Notes: generated by a model not told the origin, from the letters alone. Positions 1 to 9,341 are shown, counted from the stretch's first letter. The stretch is 64,000 nucleotides of DNA from Saccharomonospora sp. NB11 (GCF_015910535.1 NZ_JACBJG010000004.1:310001-374000), one strand, 5' to 3'. Made by a program: numbers and translations.

Positions 1-123
1 AAACGCCACACCTTCGTGATCGGCACCGACAGCACGGTGCTCGCCGTCATCAGAAGCGAACTCCGCATGTCGGTTCACGCCGACAGAGCACTCGAGGCCC
101 TGCGCGCTCACCGCACAAGCTGA
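1..123 (+). CDS. Peroxiredoxin, C-terminal fragment (cut by window edge)
   Basis: Only the last 40 codons lie in the window, ending at TGA 121-123. The peptide contains TFVIGTDSTVLAVI followed by MSVHADRALEAL, which matches the C-terminal beta strand and helix of AhpC/TSA peroxiredoxins of the Bcp type, where 'xVHADxALExLR' is a common ending. Such enzymes reduce peroxides with thiol donors in the cytosol. The catalytic cysteine region is outside the window, so the family call rests on this tail alone. The regulator that follows starts 18 bases downstream on the same strand. Confidence 0.65.
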   Translation, partial: KRHTFVIGTDSTVLAVIRSELRMSVHADRALEALRAHRTS

Positions 124-141
124 CCACCGCGGAGGTGCCGA

Positions 142-3042
142 GTGGCCGAGATCCGCTTTCACCTCCTGGGTCCGCTCGCCGTCGAGATCGACGGCAGAGA
201 AGTGTCGCTGGGCGGTCGGAAACCCCGCCTGCTGCTCGCGGCACTCCTTCTCGAATCCGGCACCCTGGTCTCGACGGACTCGCTGATCGACGTCGTGTGG
301 CCCGAGGACCCGCCCCGCTCCGCGGCGGCCAATCTCCGCACGTACGTCCACTCGCTGCGGCGCGTGCTCACCGAAGAGCGGATCCACCGGGGACCGGCGG
401 GTTACCGGATCGCGGTGGCCCGGGAGGAACTCGACACCACGGCCTTCGCCGACCACGTGACGGCCGCTCGACGAGCCATGGCCGAGGATCGCCCCGCCGA
501 CGCGTTGGCCGAGTTGGCAGCCGCGGAACCACACTGGCGGGGTGCCCCGCTGGCCGACGTCCCCCACCATCACTCCTGGGGTCCGGTGCTCGCCCGCCTC
601 GACGAACTGCGCCTGGCCGCCGACGAACTGCGTGTCCGGGCTCGGCTGGCGTGTGGCGAGCATCGCGACGTCGTGCCGGAACTGCGGGAGATGCTCGGAC
701 GCGACCCGTTGCGCGAGGAACTGTGGGCGCACCTCATCGTCGCGCTCGACCGATGTGGCCGCCGCGCGGAGGCCCGGGAGGCCTACGACGAGGTCGAACG
801 ACTGCTCCGCGAGGAGATGAACGCAGCGCCGGGACCGCAGCTCCGGGGTCTTCGGGCGCGGCTCGCGACCCCGGTGGTGACGGCCGCGCCCCGCACCCCG
901 CAGCGTCCGCCACGCCGTGCCCGAGCGGTGTGTCAGCTCCCGCTCGACGTTCCGGACCTCACCGGTCGCGAGGAGCACGTGGCCGAGGTGATCGCGCTCG
1001 TCCGCCGCCGCCAGGCCTCCGGCGACCCGACGGTGATCGTCCTATCGGGACCACCAGGCGTCGGCAAGTCCAGTTTGGCGATCCACATCGCTCACCGACT
1101 GCGGCGGAACGTCGACGACGACCACCTGCACGTCGGGCTCGCGGGAACCACGCCGGCCCCTCGCGAGCCCTCCGACGTCCTCGGTGAGGTGCTCCGCTCG
1201 CTCGGTGCGTCCGACAAGACCCTGCCTGCCGGTGAGGCCGAACGTGCCGCGGCTCTGCGGTCGGCTCTGGCCCACCGCTGTGCGTGTCTGGTCCTCGACG
1301 ACGCCGCATCGGCCGCCCAGGTGCGTCCTCTACTGCCCGGTGCGGGCACCTCGGTGGTGCTGGTGACCTCCCGCACCCGCATGCCCGAACTCACCGCCGC
1401 CGTCCACCTCGATCTGGACGTACTCGACCACGCGTCCGCGGTGCGGTTATTGGCGGGCATCGTCGGTCAGGCGCGGATCGACGCCGAGCCCGACGACGTC
1501 GCACGCATCGTCGACTCCTGTGGTCGGCTGCCGTTGGCCCTGCGGGTGGCGGGCGCGCGGATAGCCGGACGCCGTCGCCTGTCGCTGTCGTACTTCGCCG
1601 ACCTGCTCACCGACGAACGGCGTCGGCTCGACGAACTCCGCGTCGGCGACCTCGCGGTGCGGGCGAGCCTGGAGTTGAGCTACGCGCGGCTGCCCCAGGA
1701 GGCCGCCACAGTCTTCCGCGCACTCGGGACACTCGGTCCCATCACGTTTCCCGGGTGGACGGTGGGCGCGATCCTGGGCGAGACCGACGACGCGAGCCCC
1801 GTGCTCGACCTGCTCGTCGACGCGCACCTGGTGGACCTCGTCGGCGAGGACGCGACCGGCGCTCCCCGCTACCGCTTGCACGACCTGCTCCGCTGCTACG
1901 CCGCCGAACGCGCCGACGAGACCGACCGGCATCGCATCCGGAGGGTCGTCGAGGGCTACTACGCCACCGCCAGCAGCGCAGTGGAACGCATGCCCGTGCG
2001 GTTCTTCGGCGTCACCCCGCCGTCGGTCCCCGCGGCGTACTGGACTCCCCCGGACCGCGAGCGGCTCGTGCGTGACCCGGTCGCGTGGTTCGACTCCGAA
2101 CACGCCACCGCTGCCGCTCTGCTCGAACACGCCATCGACTTCGCCGCCGACGAACCCGCGTGGCGGCTCGCCACCGTGCTGACGCCCTACTACGACCTGC
2201 GCAACCGCTGGGAGGACTGGTGGCGCGCGGACGAACACGCCCTCGGCGCGGCCCGCAGGGCGAACCAACGGCACGGCGAGGCGATCGTGCTGCGTGACCT
2301 GGGTCAGGTGCGCGTCTACCAGGACCGCTACGAGGAGGCCCTGGCCCTGTTCGACCGCTCGACCGAGCTGTTCGTCGTGCTCGGGGACGAGCAGGGCGAA
2401 GCCGTCACCGTCGCCAGCCGGGGCACGGTGCATCGCATCCGAGGAGAGCGCACCCGGGCGCTCGACTGCTGCCGTAGGGCGCTGGAGTTGTTCTCCCGCA
2501 TCGGCGACCTCCACGGCGAAGCGGTGGCGCGCATCGCGATCGGCACGGTCCGCATGGACGACGGCGCGTTCGACGACGCCGAGACGTGGTTCACCGACGC
2601 CTACGCGCTCGCGTGCGCGATCGGCGACCGCCACCGCGCCGCACACGCCGTCCACCGCCAGGCCCTCCTCCACCAGCGGCGCGGGCAGCTCGGGCTCGCG
2701 CGGCAACGACTCGACGAGGCCATCGCCGTGTTCGACGACCTCGACGACGACCACTGCGCCGGGTACGCGCAGCAGAGCCTCGGCGAGTTGTGCCTGCGCA
2801 GCGGCGAGTTGGCCCACGCCCAACTGCTCCTGGCCAACTCCCTCGCCGTGCACCGCGACACCGGGGATCGCCGCTCCGAGGCGGTCGTCAGCCAACGGCT
2901 CGGCGAGCTCCACGAATCCCTCGGCCAGGAGCAGACCTCCCGGGACTACTTCCACCGGGCGTTGGCGCTGTGGCGGGAGTTGTCGGCCGAACCCCAACGC
3001 TCCGCCGTCGAACGCAGGCTACGACCGGTCGACGAAGCCTGA
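142..3042 (+). CDS. SARP/AfsR-type transcriptional regulator with NB-ARC and TPR domains
   Basis: 966 aa from a GTG start. Residues ~1-95 form a winged-helix OmpR-like DNA-binding domain (RFHLLGPLAVEIDGREV, then GGRKPRLLLAALLL), and ~100-245 a bacterial transcriptional activation domain (BTAD). An NB-ARC ATPase module follows, with P-loop GPPGVGKS at 303-310 and Walker B LVLDD near 383-387. The C-terminal third (~650-960) is a run of TPR helices. This is the AfsR/large SARP architecture, in which nucleotide binding and TPR contacts control activation of target promoters, often secondary metabolite genes. No biosynthetic cluster adjoins it, so the target is unknown; the carotenoid genes are 48 kb away. 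The ORF is intact and of usual length. Confidence 0.88.
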   Translation: MAEIRFHLLGPLAVEIDGREVSLGGRKPRLLLAALLLESGTLVSTDSLIDVVWPEDPPRSAAANLRTYVHSLRRVLTEERIHRGPAGYRIAVAREELDTTAFADHVTAARRAMAEDRPADALAELAAAEPHWRGAPLADVPHHHSWGPVLARLDELRLAADELRVRARLACGEHRDVVPELREMLGRDPLREELWAHLIVALDRCGRRAEAREAYDEVERLLREEMNAAPGPQLRGLRARLATPVVTAAPRTPQRPPRRARAVCQLPLDVPDLTGREEHVAEVIALVRRRQASGDPTVIVLSGPPGVGKSSLAIHIAHRLRRNVDDDHLHVGLAGTTPAPREPSDVLGEVLRSLGASDKTLPAGEAERAAALRSALAHRCACLVLDDAASAAQVRPLLPGAGTSVVLVTSRTRMPELTAAVHLDLDVLDHASAVRLLAGIVGQARIDAEPDDVARIVDSCGRLPLALRVAGARIAGRRRLSLSYFADLLTDERRRLDELRVGDLAVRASLELSYARLPQEAATVFRALGTLGPITFPGWTVGAILGETDDASPVLDLLVDAHLVDLVGEDATGAPRYRLHDLLRCYAAERADETDRHRIRRVVEGYYATASSAVERMPVRFFGVTPPSVPAAYWTPPDRERLVRDPVAWFDSEHATAAALLEHAIDFAADEPAWRLATVLTPYYDLRNRWEDWWRADEHALGAARRANQRHGEAIVLRDLGQVRVYQDRYEEALALFDRSTELFVVLGDEQGEAVTVASRGTVHRIRGERTRALDCCRRALELFSRIGDLHGEAVARIAIGTVRMDDGAFDDAETWFTDAYALACAIGDRHRAAHAVHRQALLHQRRGQLGLARQRLDEAIAVFDDLDDDHCAGYAQQSLGELCLRSGELAHAQLLLANSLAVHRDTGDRRSEAVVSQRLGELHESLGQEQTSRDYFHRALALWRELSAEPQRSAVERRLRPVDEA

Positions 3043-3078
3043 CCGAACCCCGCTCCACCACGTCGTAGGGTGGGAAGC

Positions 3079-3278
3079 GCAGCGGTTCGCCCCGCTCTCC
3101 GGTGGGGCGTCGCAAGAGGGAACCCGGTGCGAATCCGGGACTGCCCCGCAGCGGTGAGTGGGAACGACCGCCGTCATCGAGCACTGGGCCGACCCGGCCT
3201 GGGAAGCGACGGCCAGTAGGAACCGCCTTCCGGTCAGGAACCGGCGGTGTGCCCGCGAGTCCGAAGACCTGCCGCTGC
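3079..3278 (+). promoter_or_regulatory. Cobalamin (B12) riboswitch aptamer
   Basis: The conserved cobalamin core is directly visible: GGTGCGAATCCGGGACTG, then CCCCGCAGCGGTGAG, then later CTGGGAAGCGACGGCCAGTAGG-like sequence and finally GCGAGTCCGAAGACCTGCC. The closing P1 helix pairs GCAGCGG at 3079-3085 with CCGCTGC at 3272-3278. A GC-rich hairpin (GTGCGC/GCGCAC, 3281-3296) follows and could be the expression platform. No U-tract follows it, so control is more likely on translation or by Rho than by an intrinsic terminator. The only gene it can control in this orientation is the thioesterase at 3331. Confidence 0.92.
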
Positions 3279-3330
3279 CCGTGCGCGCCCGCGCACGGCC
3301 GTCCGCCGCGACTCGCGAAGGAGAGCTCAC

Positions 3331-3759
3331 GTGGCACACCGCAGCACCGTCCGTTCCGCACCCGGGCGCAAGGCACCGGCCGACTCCCGGGTGACGCTCG
3401 CCCACATCATGAGCGAGCACGACACCAACCTCTACGGCACCATCCACGGCGGGGTGGTGATGAAACTGATCGACGACGCGGCCGCGGCAGCGGCGGCCCG
3501 CCACGCCGACGGACCGGCAGTGACCGCGTCCGTCGACCGCATGACCTTCCTGGCTCCCGTGCGGGCCGGCGACCTGCTCAGCGTCCATGCGGAGCTGGAG
3601 AGCGCCGGACGGACCTCGATGGCCACGGTGGTCCGGGTGACCTCCGAACGCTGGAACGCCTCGGGTCCCACCACCGACGTCGCGACAGCCCGGCTGACGT
3701 TCGTCGCCATCGACGCACACGGACGTCCCCGGCCCGTGCCCGCCCTGATCACGACGTAG
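3331..3759 (+). CDS. Hotdog-fold acyl-CoA thioesterase under a B12 riboswitch
   Basis: 142 aa from GTG 3331, chosen because GAAGGAGAG lies about 7 bases upstream and the riboswitch ends just before. The motif GTIHGGVVMKLID, the aspartate in DRMTFLAPVRAGD and the following strand are typical of YciA/ACOT-type hotdog thioesterases, which hydrolyse acyl-CoA to free acid and CoA in the cytosol. It stands alone: the next gene is convergent, 14 bases away. Riboswitch control by cobalamin is unusual for this family. A role in draining propionyl- or methylmalonyl-type CoA esters when B12 is short is an inference; substrate cannot be read from sequence. Confidence 0.85.
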   Translation: MAHRSTVRSAPGRKAPADSRVTLAHIMSEHDTNLYGTIHGGVVMKLIDDAAAAAAARHADGPAVTASVDRMTFLAPVRAGDLLSVHAELESAGRTSMATVVRVTSERWNASGPTTDVATARLTFVAIDAHGRPRPVPALITT

Positions 3760-3773
3760 GCGGTCGAGACCTC

Positions 3774-4958
3774 TCACTCCATGAGGGCGTCCTCGGGGAT
3801 CGGCGAGTCGGTGCGCAGTGCCTCGAACAGGGCCTCCGACTTCGCCGGGTCCCACGACTCGGCGGAGGACGAGGTGACCGGCACGGTGGTGGTGACCACG
3901 CCGCCGTCGCCGATCCCCCGCAACGCCCACGCGAGGCCCACCAGGTCGGACAAGCCGTCGTCGGTGTCGAGCGCCAACGCGTCGGGCACCGCGCCCAACA
4001 ACGGGAAGACGTCGAACGGGTTCAGCAAGGTGGCCGGGCTCGCGATCTCGGAGGCGAGCGCGCCGATGAACTTGCGCTGGTTCGCCACGCGGTCGAGGTC
4101 CGAGCGCGGCGTGGCGTCGCTGTACCGCATGCGGACGAAGCCGAGTGCCTGCGCGCCGTCGAGGGTCTGCGTGCCCGCCGGGATCACGATCCCGGTCTTC
4201 GTGTCCCGCATCTCCTTCGGGATGTCCATTTCGACCCCGCCGATGGCGTCGACCACGTTGGCGAACCCGCCGAAGCCGATCTCGGCGTAGTGGTCGATGC
4301 GCAGGCCGGTGGCCTGTTCCACCGTCTGCGCCAGCAGCGGAGCGCCGCCGAAGGCGAACGCCGCGTTGATCTTGTTCACGCCGTGGCCGGGAATCTCCAC
4401 CCGCGAGTCACGGGGCAGGCTCAGCACGGTGGGCGGCGTGTCGTTGTCCGGGATGTGGACGAGCATGATGGTGTCGGTGCGCTGGCCACCCGCGTCACCG
4501 GCGGACAGCTTGGCCCGCTGGTCCTCGTCGAGCCCCTCACGGGAGTCCGAGCCGACGAGCAACCAGTTCGTGCCTTCCGCCGCCGCGGGCCTGCCCTCGT
4601 AGTCGGGCAGCGCGTCGATGCGGTTGATGGAGCTGTCGAGGTAGAACCACACCGCGCCGAGTGCCAGGACCAACACCAGGAACAGCGCCAACAGCACCTT
4701 GCCGAAGGACAACCGCTTCTTGCGCGGGCCTCGTGGCTGCGACGGCGGTGCCTGCGGCGCACGCCCGCGCGGCGGGGGCTGCTGCGGAGCCGGTGCGACC
4801 CGGGTCCGCTGAGGTTGCCGCGGAGCCTGCCGGGCTCCCGCGCCGCCTGGGACGCGCATCATCTGCGCCTGTTGGTGTCGCCCTTGTGGCGGTCTCCGGC
4901 CCGGAGGGGGTGGCCGGTGCCCACCACCTTGTCCACCCGTCTGCCCGCCGTAGGTCAT
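3774..4958 (-). CDS. LytR-CpsA-Psr (LCP) family cell-wall ligase
   Basis: 394 aa. ATG 4958 is preferred over an upstream in-frame codon at 4994 because AGGAG sits 8 bases before it. Residues 1-80 are a Gly/Pro/Gln/Arg-rich cytoplasmic tail, ~86-107 a single membrane helix, and ~128 onward the extracellular LCP domain. Family motifs include LLVGSDSR, RTDTIMLVHI and the arginine-rich SLPRDSRVEI. LCP enzymes transfer lipid-linked polymers such as arabinogalactan or teichoic acids to peptidoglycan. The gene is monocistronic and convergent with the thioesterase. The acceptor polymer cannot be told from sequence. Confidence 0.88.
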   Translation of the reverse strand: MTYGGQTGGQGGGHRPPPPGRRPPQGRHQQAQMMRVPGGAGARQAPRQPQRTRVAPAPQQPPPRGRAPQAPPSQPRGPRKKRLSFGKVLLALFLVLVLALGAVWFYLDSSINRIDALPDYEGRPAAAEGTNWLLVGSDSREGLDEDQRAKLSAGDAGGQRTDTIMLVHIPDNDTPPTVLSLPRDSRVEIPGHGVNKINAAFAFGGAPLLAQTVEQATGLRIDHYAEIGFGGFANVVDAIGGVEMDIPKEMRDTKTGIVIPAGTQTLDGAQALGFVRMRYSDATPRSDLDRVANQRKFIGALASEIASPATLLNPFDVFPLLGAVPDALALDTDDGLSDLVGLAWALRGIGDGGVVTTTVPVTSSSAESWDPAKSEALFEALRTDSPIPEDALME

Positions 4959-5093
4959 GACCACTCCTGATCTGGTGCGGCTGCTGTGCTGCACGCATAC
5001 CTAACCGCATGCTTCGTCACCTAGACGCGGCATCCCCCGAACAGGTTGTGTCGAGATCAGGATTAATCATGGTCGAGACCAGAAAATCCCCGG

Positions 5094-5801
5094 TCAGAGC
5101 ATTCGCCGCCACCGGGAGGGAGCATCGTGAGCAAAGGCACGCGGCAGAATCCCCTCCTCGGGCACGAGTCCCGTGACCTGCGTCGCGAAGTCCGCCGCGA
5201 GCCTGTTCCAGACCAGTGGTCGGCGCATCAGGGCGTGACTCTCCGCCACGACCTCGAACCGGGCCAGCCGCGCGGCGTGGGCGTCGGCCCGTCGCGCGTA
5301 GCGATAGGAGTCCCCGGGCCCGGTCACCGTGTCGTGCACGCCGTGGGCGATGACGACGGTGCGTCCCGCGACGTGCTCGACCGGCTCGTCCTCGGGCGTC
5401 CACGGCGCGAACGCGCAGGCACCGACGACCGCCTCGTCGCCACACACCCTCAGCGCCACGCGCCCACCCATGGAGTGCCCCACGACCACGACGGGCAGCT
5501 CGGGATGCTCGGCGCGGATGGTCTCCAACGCCCACCACGCGTCCTGCACCGGATGCCGGTCGGGCTCGTTCCAGCCCCGCAGCCGGTTACGCAGGAGCCG
5601 CACCTCCAACCCGTGTCGTGCTCCGGCCGCGGACACGGCACGCGCCACCGGCACCATCCGCAGGTACGCCAATCGCCACGGCCGCACGACCTCGGCTCCG
5701 TACTCGGCGCCGCCGTGCAGGACGAGCGCCACCGCCCGGGGCCGTGAGGTGCGGGCCGGGAAAGTGAACAACGACGGTCGGGGGCCTTCGGCAGCGGTCA
5801 T
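5094..5801 (-). CDS. Alpha/beta hydrolase
   Basis: 235 aa. LVLHGG near residue 28 forms the oxyanion region, the nucleophile elbow is GHSMGG with Ser as nucleophile, and a late HGVHDTVTGP segment supplies the acid region and ESHALMRR the likely histidine. No signal peptide is seen. The start overlaps the stop of the upstream ABC transporter by ATGA (5798-5801), so the two are translationally coupled. Substrate is unknown; a soluble esterase or lipase-like serine hydrolase is the safest call. Confidence 0.85.
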   Translation of the reverse strand: MTAAEGPRPSLFTFPARTSRPRAVALVLHGGAEYGAEVVRPWRLAYLRMVPVARAVSAAGARHGLEVRLLRNRLRGWNEPDRHPVQDAWWALETIRAEHPELPVVVVGHSMGGRVALRVCGDEAVVGACAFAPWTPEDEPVEHVAGRTVVIAHGVHDTVTGPGDSYRYARRADAHAARLARFEVVAESHALMRRPLVWNRLAADFATQVTGLVPEEGILPRAFAHDAPSRWRRML

Positions 5802-7666
5802 GCGACCGACCGTTCGTCCGTCGCGAACTGCGTGCGGTAGAGGTCGGCGTACCGACCGCCGGCCGCGAGCAGCTCGGCGTGGGTGCCGCGTTCGGCGACC
5901 CGCCCGTCGTCGACGACGAGGATCTCGTCGGCCGCCCTGACCGTGGAGAGGCGATGGGCGATGACGATGGCGGTCCGGCCGTTCAACGCGTCACCCAGCG
6001 CCTCGCTCACCGCGACCTCCGACTCGGAGTCCAGGTGAGCGGTGGCCTCGTCGAGCACCACCACCCGTGGCTGGGCGAGCAACAACCGAGCGATGGTCAG
6101 CCGTTGCCGCTCGCCGCCGGAGAGTCGGTAGCCCCGTTCGCCCACCACGGTGTCCAGACCATCGGGCAGCGACCGCATCAGCTCCTCCAGCCGGGCACGT
6201 CGCAGGGCCGCCCAGATCTCCTCGTCGTCGGCGTCCGGCCTGGCGTAGGTGAGATTGGCCCGGATGGTGTCGTGGAAGAGGTGCCCGTCCTGCGTGACGA
6301 AACCCACCGTGGTGCGCAGCGACTCGAAGGTCAGGTCCCGCACGTCCACACCGCCCAGCCGCACGGCACCGGAGTCGACGTCGTAGAGGCGTGCCACCAG
6401 GGACGCGATGGTCGACTTCCCGGCTCCCGACGGACCCACGAGCGCCACCATCTGCCCGGGCTCGGCACGGAAGCTGACTCCGTGCACCACCTCCTCACCG
6501 CCTCGGGTATCCACAGTGGACACCTCTTCGAGCGAGGCGAGCGAATGGGTGGACGGCGAGGGATAGGCGAACCGCACGTCGTCGAACTCCACCGACACCG
6601 GCCCGGACGGAACCGCCCTCGCATCCGGCTTCTCGGTGATCGAGGGCTTGAGGTCGAGCACCTCGAAGACCCGCTCGAACGACACGAGGGCCGTCATGAT
6701 GTCCACGCGCACGTTCGCCAACGCCGTCAACGGCGTGTACAGCCGGGTGAGCAACAGCGCCAGCGCCACGACCGTGCCCGGGTCGAGGCGGCCGGTGAGC
6801 GCGAGCCACCCGCCGAGGCCGTAGACGAGAGCCTGGGCCAACGCCGACACGAGCGTGAGGCTCGTCATGAACCACCGTGTGAGCATGGCCGTGCGCACCC
6901 CGATGTCGCGGACCCGGCCCGCCCGCACGCCGAACTCCTCGGCCTCGACCTTCGGCCTGCCGAACAACTTGACGAGCGTGGCGCCGGCCGCCGAGAACCG
7001 CTCGGTCATCTGCGTCGTCATCCCGGCGTTGAGTTCCGCCGCCTGGTGCTGGAGATCAGCCATGCGGCGCCCGATCCGTCGAGCAGGCAGGACGAAGATC
7101 GGCAGCAGCGCCAGGACCAGAAGCGTCACCTGCCACGACAACGTCACCATCACGGCCAGCGAAAGCACGAGCTGGATGACGTTGGTGACGAGCCCGGACA
7201 GCGTGGCGGTGAACGTGCGCTGCGCCCCGATGACGTCGTTGTTGAGCCTGCTCACCAACGCGCCGGTGCGGCTGCGCATGAAGAACGCGACGGGCATGCG
7301 CTGCACGTGTTCGAACACGGCACGTCGCAGGTCGAAGATCAGGCCCTCGCCGATGTGGGCGGACTGCCACCGTTCGGCGAGTCCCAGCGCGGCGTCGGCC
7401 ACGGCGATACCCGCGATGATCACCGCGAGCCAGACCACGGTGGACGCGGACTTGCCCTCGACGATGGCGTCGACCACCCGCCCGGCCAGCAGCGGCGTGG
7501 TGACGGCGAGGACGGCCGACACGACGGTCAGCAGCAGGAAGACGGCCAGCCTGCGCCAGTGCGGTTTCGCGAACGACGCCACCCGACGGACCGTGCCCTT
7601 GCGCAGTCCTCGGGGCGCATCAGCCGACTGCATCGCCCCCCGCAACAGCCCCCACGTATGGTCCAC
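5798..7666 (-). CDS. ABC exporter, fused membrane and ATPase domains
   Basis: 622 aa from GTG 7666, chosen because GAGAGGAG lies 9 bases upstream; an in-frame ATG at 7696 has no such site. Six membrane helices span about residues 45-320. The ATPase has Walker A GPSGAGKST near 411-419, signature LSGGERQRL, Walker B VVVLDEATAHLD and H-loop IAHRLS. It is a type IV (MsbA/LmrA-like) half transporter that would act as a homodimer, exporting lipids, peptides or drugs. The downstream hydrolase overlaps by four bases, which suggests a joint role. Substrate is not predictable. Confidence 0.92.
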   Translation of the reverse strand: MDHTWGLLRGAMQSADAPRGLRKGTVRRVASFAKPHWRRLAVFLLLTVVSAVLAVTTPLLAGRVVDAIVEGKSASTVVWLAVIIAGIAVADAALGLAERWQSAHIGEGLIFDLRRAVFEHVQRMPVAFFMRSRTGALVSRLNNDVIGAQRTFTATLSGLVTNVIQLVLSLAVMVTLSWQVTLLVLALLPIFVLPARRIGRRMADLQHQAAELNAGMTTQMTERFSAAGATLVKLFGRPKVEAEEFGVRAGRVRDIGVRTAMLTRWFMTSLTLVSALAQALVYGLGGWLALTGRLDPGTVVALALLLTRLYTPLTALANVRVDIMTALVSFERVFEVLDLKPSITEKPDARAVPSGPVSVEFDDVRFAYPSPSTHSLASLEEVSTVDTRGGEEVVHGVSFRAEPGQMVALVGPSGAGKSTIASLVARLYDVDSGAVRLGGVDVRDLTFESLRTTVGFVTQDGHLFHDTIRANLTYARPDADDEEIWAALRRARLEELMRSLPDGLDTVVGERGYRLSGGERQRLTIARLLLAQPRVVVLDEATAHLDSESEVAVSEALGDALNGRTAIVIAHRLSTVRAADEILVVDDGRVAERGTHAELLAAGGRYADLYRTQFATDERSVA

Positions 7667-7775
7667 GCCGCCGACTCCTCTCCACGCGTTCGACACAACA
7701 GCGGTGGGGCCGCCCTTCTTCCCGACCTCCGCGCGCCGATTCTGCCCGGTACCACCGACGACGGGGACCCGCCGG

Positions 7776-7781
7776 TAGTCT
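7776..7781 (+). promoter_or_regulatory. -10 element of a leaderless promoter
   Basis: TAGTCT is followed by 8 bases and then ATG 7790. No ribosome binding site precedes that ATG, so a leaderless transcript is likely. Confidence 0.55.
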
Positions 7782-7789
7782 CGACCGCC

Positions 7790-9145
7790 ATGGGGACCCA
7801 GGCCGACGAACGGGGGGCGCGCGTGCCGACGGGCACCGTCGCACGCCTACGGGCGGCGCTGAACCGGCGGCCGCTCGTGGTCGACGCACTGCTCTACCTC
7901 GGCTGCGCCTGCTACGCCCTCGTGATGGCGTTCACGGACAAGCACCTCGGATTCCGGGTGTGGGGTGCCTTCGCCACGGCGGGGTACGGACTCGCGCTGC
8001 TGCACACCACCTGGCTGCTCCTCACCCCGAAGGCAGGCCCGTCCCGCGCGCGGTCCCGCTGGCTCGGCCTCGCGGCGGTGGGTCTCGTCGGGATGCTCGC
8101 CCCGCTGGTGACGTTGCTCGTGCGTCGCCAGGTCGCGTACGCCGACTGGACCGACGCCGAAGGGCTGTGGAGCGCACAGCCGGAGGTCTGGGTCATCGAG
8201 CGGGCGGCGAGCACGCTGCTGGACACCGGGAGTCCGTATCTCGACATCGCCGCGCTCGACCGGGCGCCGCACGTGCACGACTACACGCCGTACGGCCCGG
8301 TGATGGCGATCTTCGGGCTGCCGCGAGCGCTGCTCGGCGGCACGCCCGTCGCGGACGCGTTCACCGACGCCCGCGTGTTGTTCACCGTCACCGCGGTGGC
8401 GTGCGTGCTCGCGAGCCTGCGGCTGCTGCGGGTGCCGACACCGTCGATTCGAGCCGCACAACTCGCCGTCGTGTTTCCCCTGACCGCGCTGACCTGGGCG
8501 ACCGCGGGCCCCGACCTGGCGGTCGTGGGGTTGGTTCTGGTGGCGGTCGCTCTCGCGGCCGCGGACCGGCCCGCATGGGCGGCCCTGATCTGCGCGCTCG
8601 TGACGAGCGCCAAACTGATCGCCGCCCCGGCCGCCGTGGTCGTGGGCTTCCTCGTGCTGAGCAGGCTGGGCGTGCGCGCCCTGTTGCGGTCGGGCGCGGT
8701 GTTCGTCGGTGTCACGGCCGCGGTGACGGTGCCCGTGGTGTTGGTGAACCCGAGGGCGTTCACCGAACACGTCCTGCTCTTCCCCGCAGGTCTGGGGGAG
8801 GTCGCCTCACCCGCCGCGAGCCCGCTGCCCGGCAGGTTGCTCGCGAGCACCGGAGCCGTCGGCACCGTGCTCGCGCTGGTGCTCCTGCTCACGGCGGCGC
8901 TCGCCGTGTTGCTGTGGTTGATTCGCCGTCCGCCGACGACGGCAGCCGACGCGGCCTTCCGCATCGCGGTCGGACTCTTCGCCTTCACGATGCTGACGAC
9001 GGCCACCCGCTTCGGCTACCTCGTCTACGTGACGGTGTTACTGGGCGCCGCGTTGGCGTTCCGGAGCCGGGCCACGGCTCCCCTCGGCACCGGTGAACCC
9101 GGCTCCGGAACCCACGGAGATCGGGCCCCTCTTACTTCTTCTTGA
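7790..9145 (+). CDS. Polytopic membrane protein, GT-C/GT87-like glycosyltransferase candidate
   Basis: 451 aa from ATG 7790; the frame is open far upstream but only antisense to the ABC transporter, and a leaderless -10 fits this start. About ten hydrophobic helices are visible. A loop with TGSPYLDIAALDRAPHVHDY followed by TPYGPVMAI resembles the luminal loops of DUF2029/GT87 mannosyltransferases, where an acidic pair near 'DPY' is typical. A polyprenyl-phosphate-mannose dependent transferase of the cell envelope is possible, but this is a weak family match. The 3' end overlaps the convergent HTH gene by 14 bases. Confidence 0.6.
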   Translation: MGTQADERGARVPTGTVARLRAALNRRPLVVDALLYLGCACYALVMAFTDKHLGFRVWGAFATAGYGLALLHTTWLLLTPKAGPSRARSRWLGLAAVGLVGMLAPLVTLLVRRQVAYADWTDAEGLWSAQPEVWVIERAASTLLDTGSPYLDIAALDRAPHVHDYTPYGPVMAIFGLPRALLGGTPVADAFTDARVLFTVTAVACVLASLRLLRVPTPSIRAAQLAVVFPLTALTWATAGPDLAVVGLVLVAVALAAADRPAWAALICALVTSAKLIAAPAAVVVGFLVLSRLGVRALLRSGAVFVGVTAAVTVPVVLVNPRAFTEHVLLFPAGLGEVASPAASPLPGRLLASTGAVGTVLALVLLLTAALAVLLWLIRRPPTTAADAAFRIAVGLFAFTMLTTATRFGYLVYVTVLLGAALAFRSRATAPLGTGEPGSGTHGDRAPLTSS

Positions 9146-9341
9146 CGCGGGTGGCGCCGCCCCTGCCCCGAAGCTGGACACCGGACTCCGACAGGACCCG
9201 GTGCACGAAGCCGTAGGAGCGTCCCGTCGACTCGGCCAGAGCGCGGATGCTCGCTCCCTTCTCGTACTTCTTCTTCAGGTCAGCGGCCAGCTTGTCGCGC
9301 GTGTTTCCGGTGATGCGCGCACCCTTCTTCAGGTCTGCCAC
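9132..9341 (-). CDS. Small helix-turn-helix protein
   Basis: 69 aa from GTG 9341, with GGAAGGTGG 7 bases upstream. The protein is very basic: a Lys-rich first half (TRDKLAADLKKKYEKGASIR), then ALAESTGRSYGFVHRVLSESG, a clear helix-turn-helix in which SYGFVHRVL is the recognition helix. It ends in VKKK. Proteins of this size and pattern are widespread in actinobacteria without known function; the HTH resembles resolvase or Lsr2-like DNA-binding tails. It is probably an independent small DNA-binding protein. Confidence 0.85.
   Translation of the reverse strand: MADLKKGARITGNTRDKLAADLKKKYEKGASIRALAESTGRSYGFVHRVLSESGVQLRGRGGATRVKKK

Noticed and set aside
1447-2997. 516-codon frame opposite the SARP regulator
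   Set aside because: Antisense over an intact gene with NB-ARC and TPR domains, and no family features.
5879-9145. 1088-codon open frame on the plus strand across the ABC transporter
   Set aside because: It is antisense to a confident ABC exporter until 7666 and only the last 451 codons look like protein; the long run is a GC-rich frame artefact.
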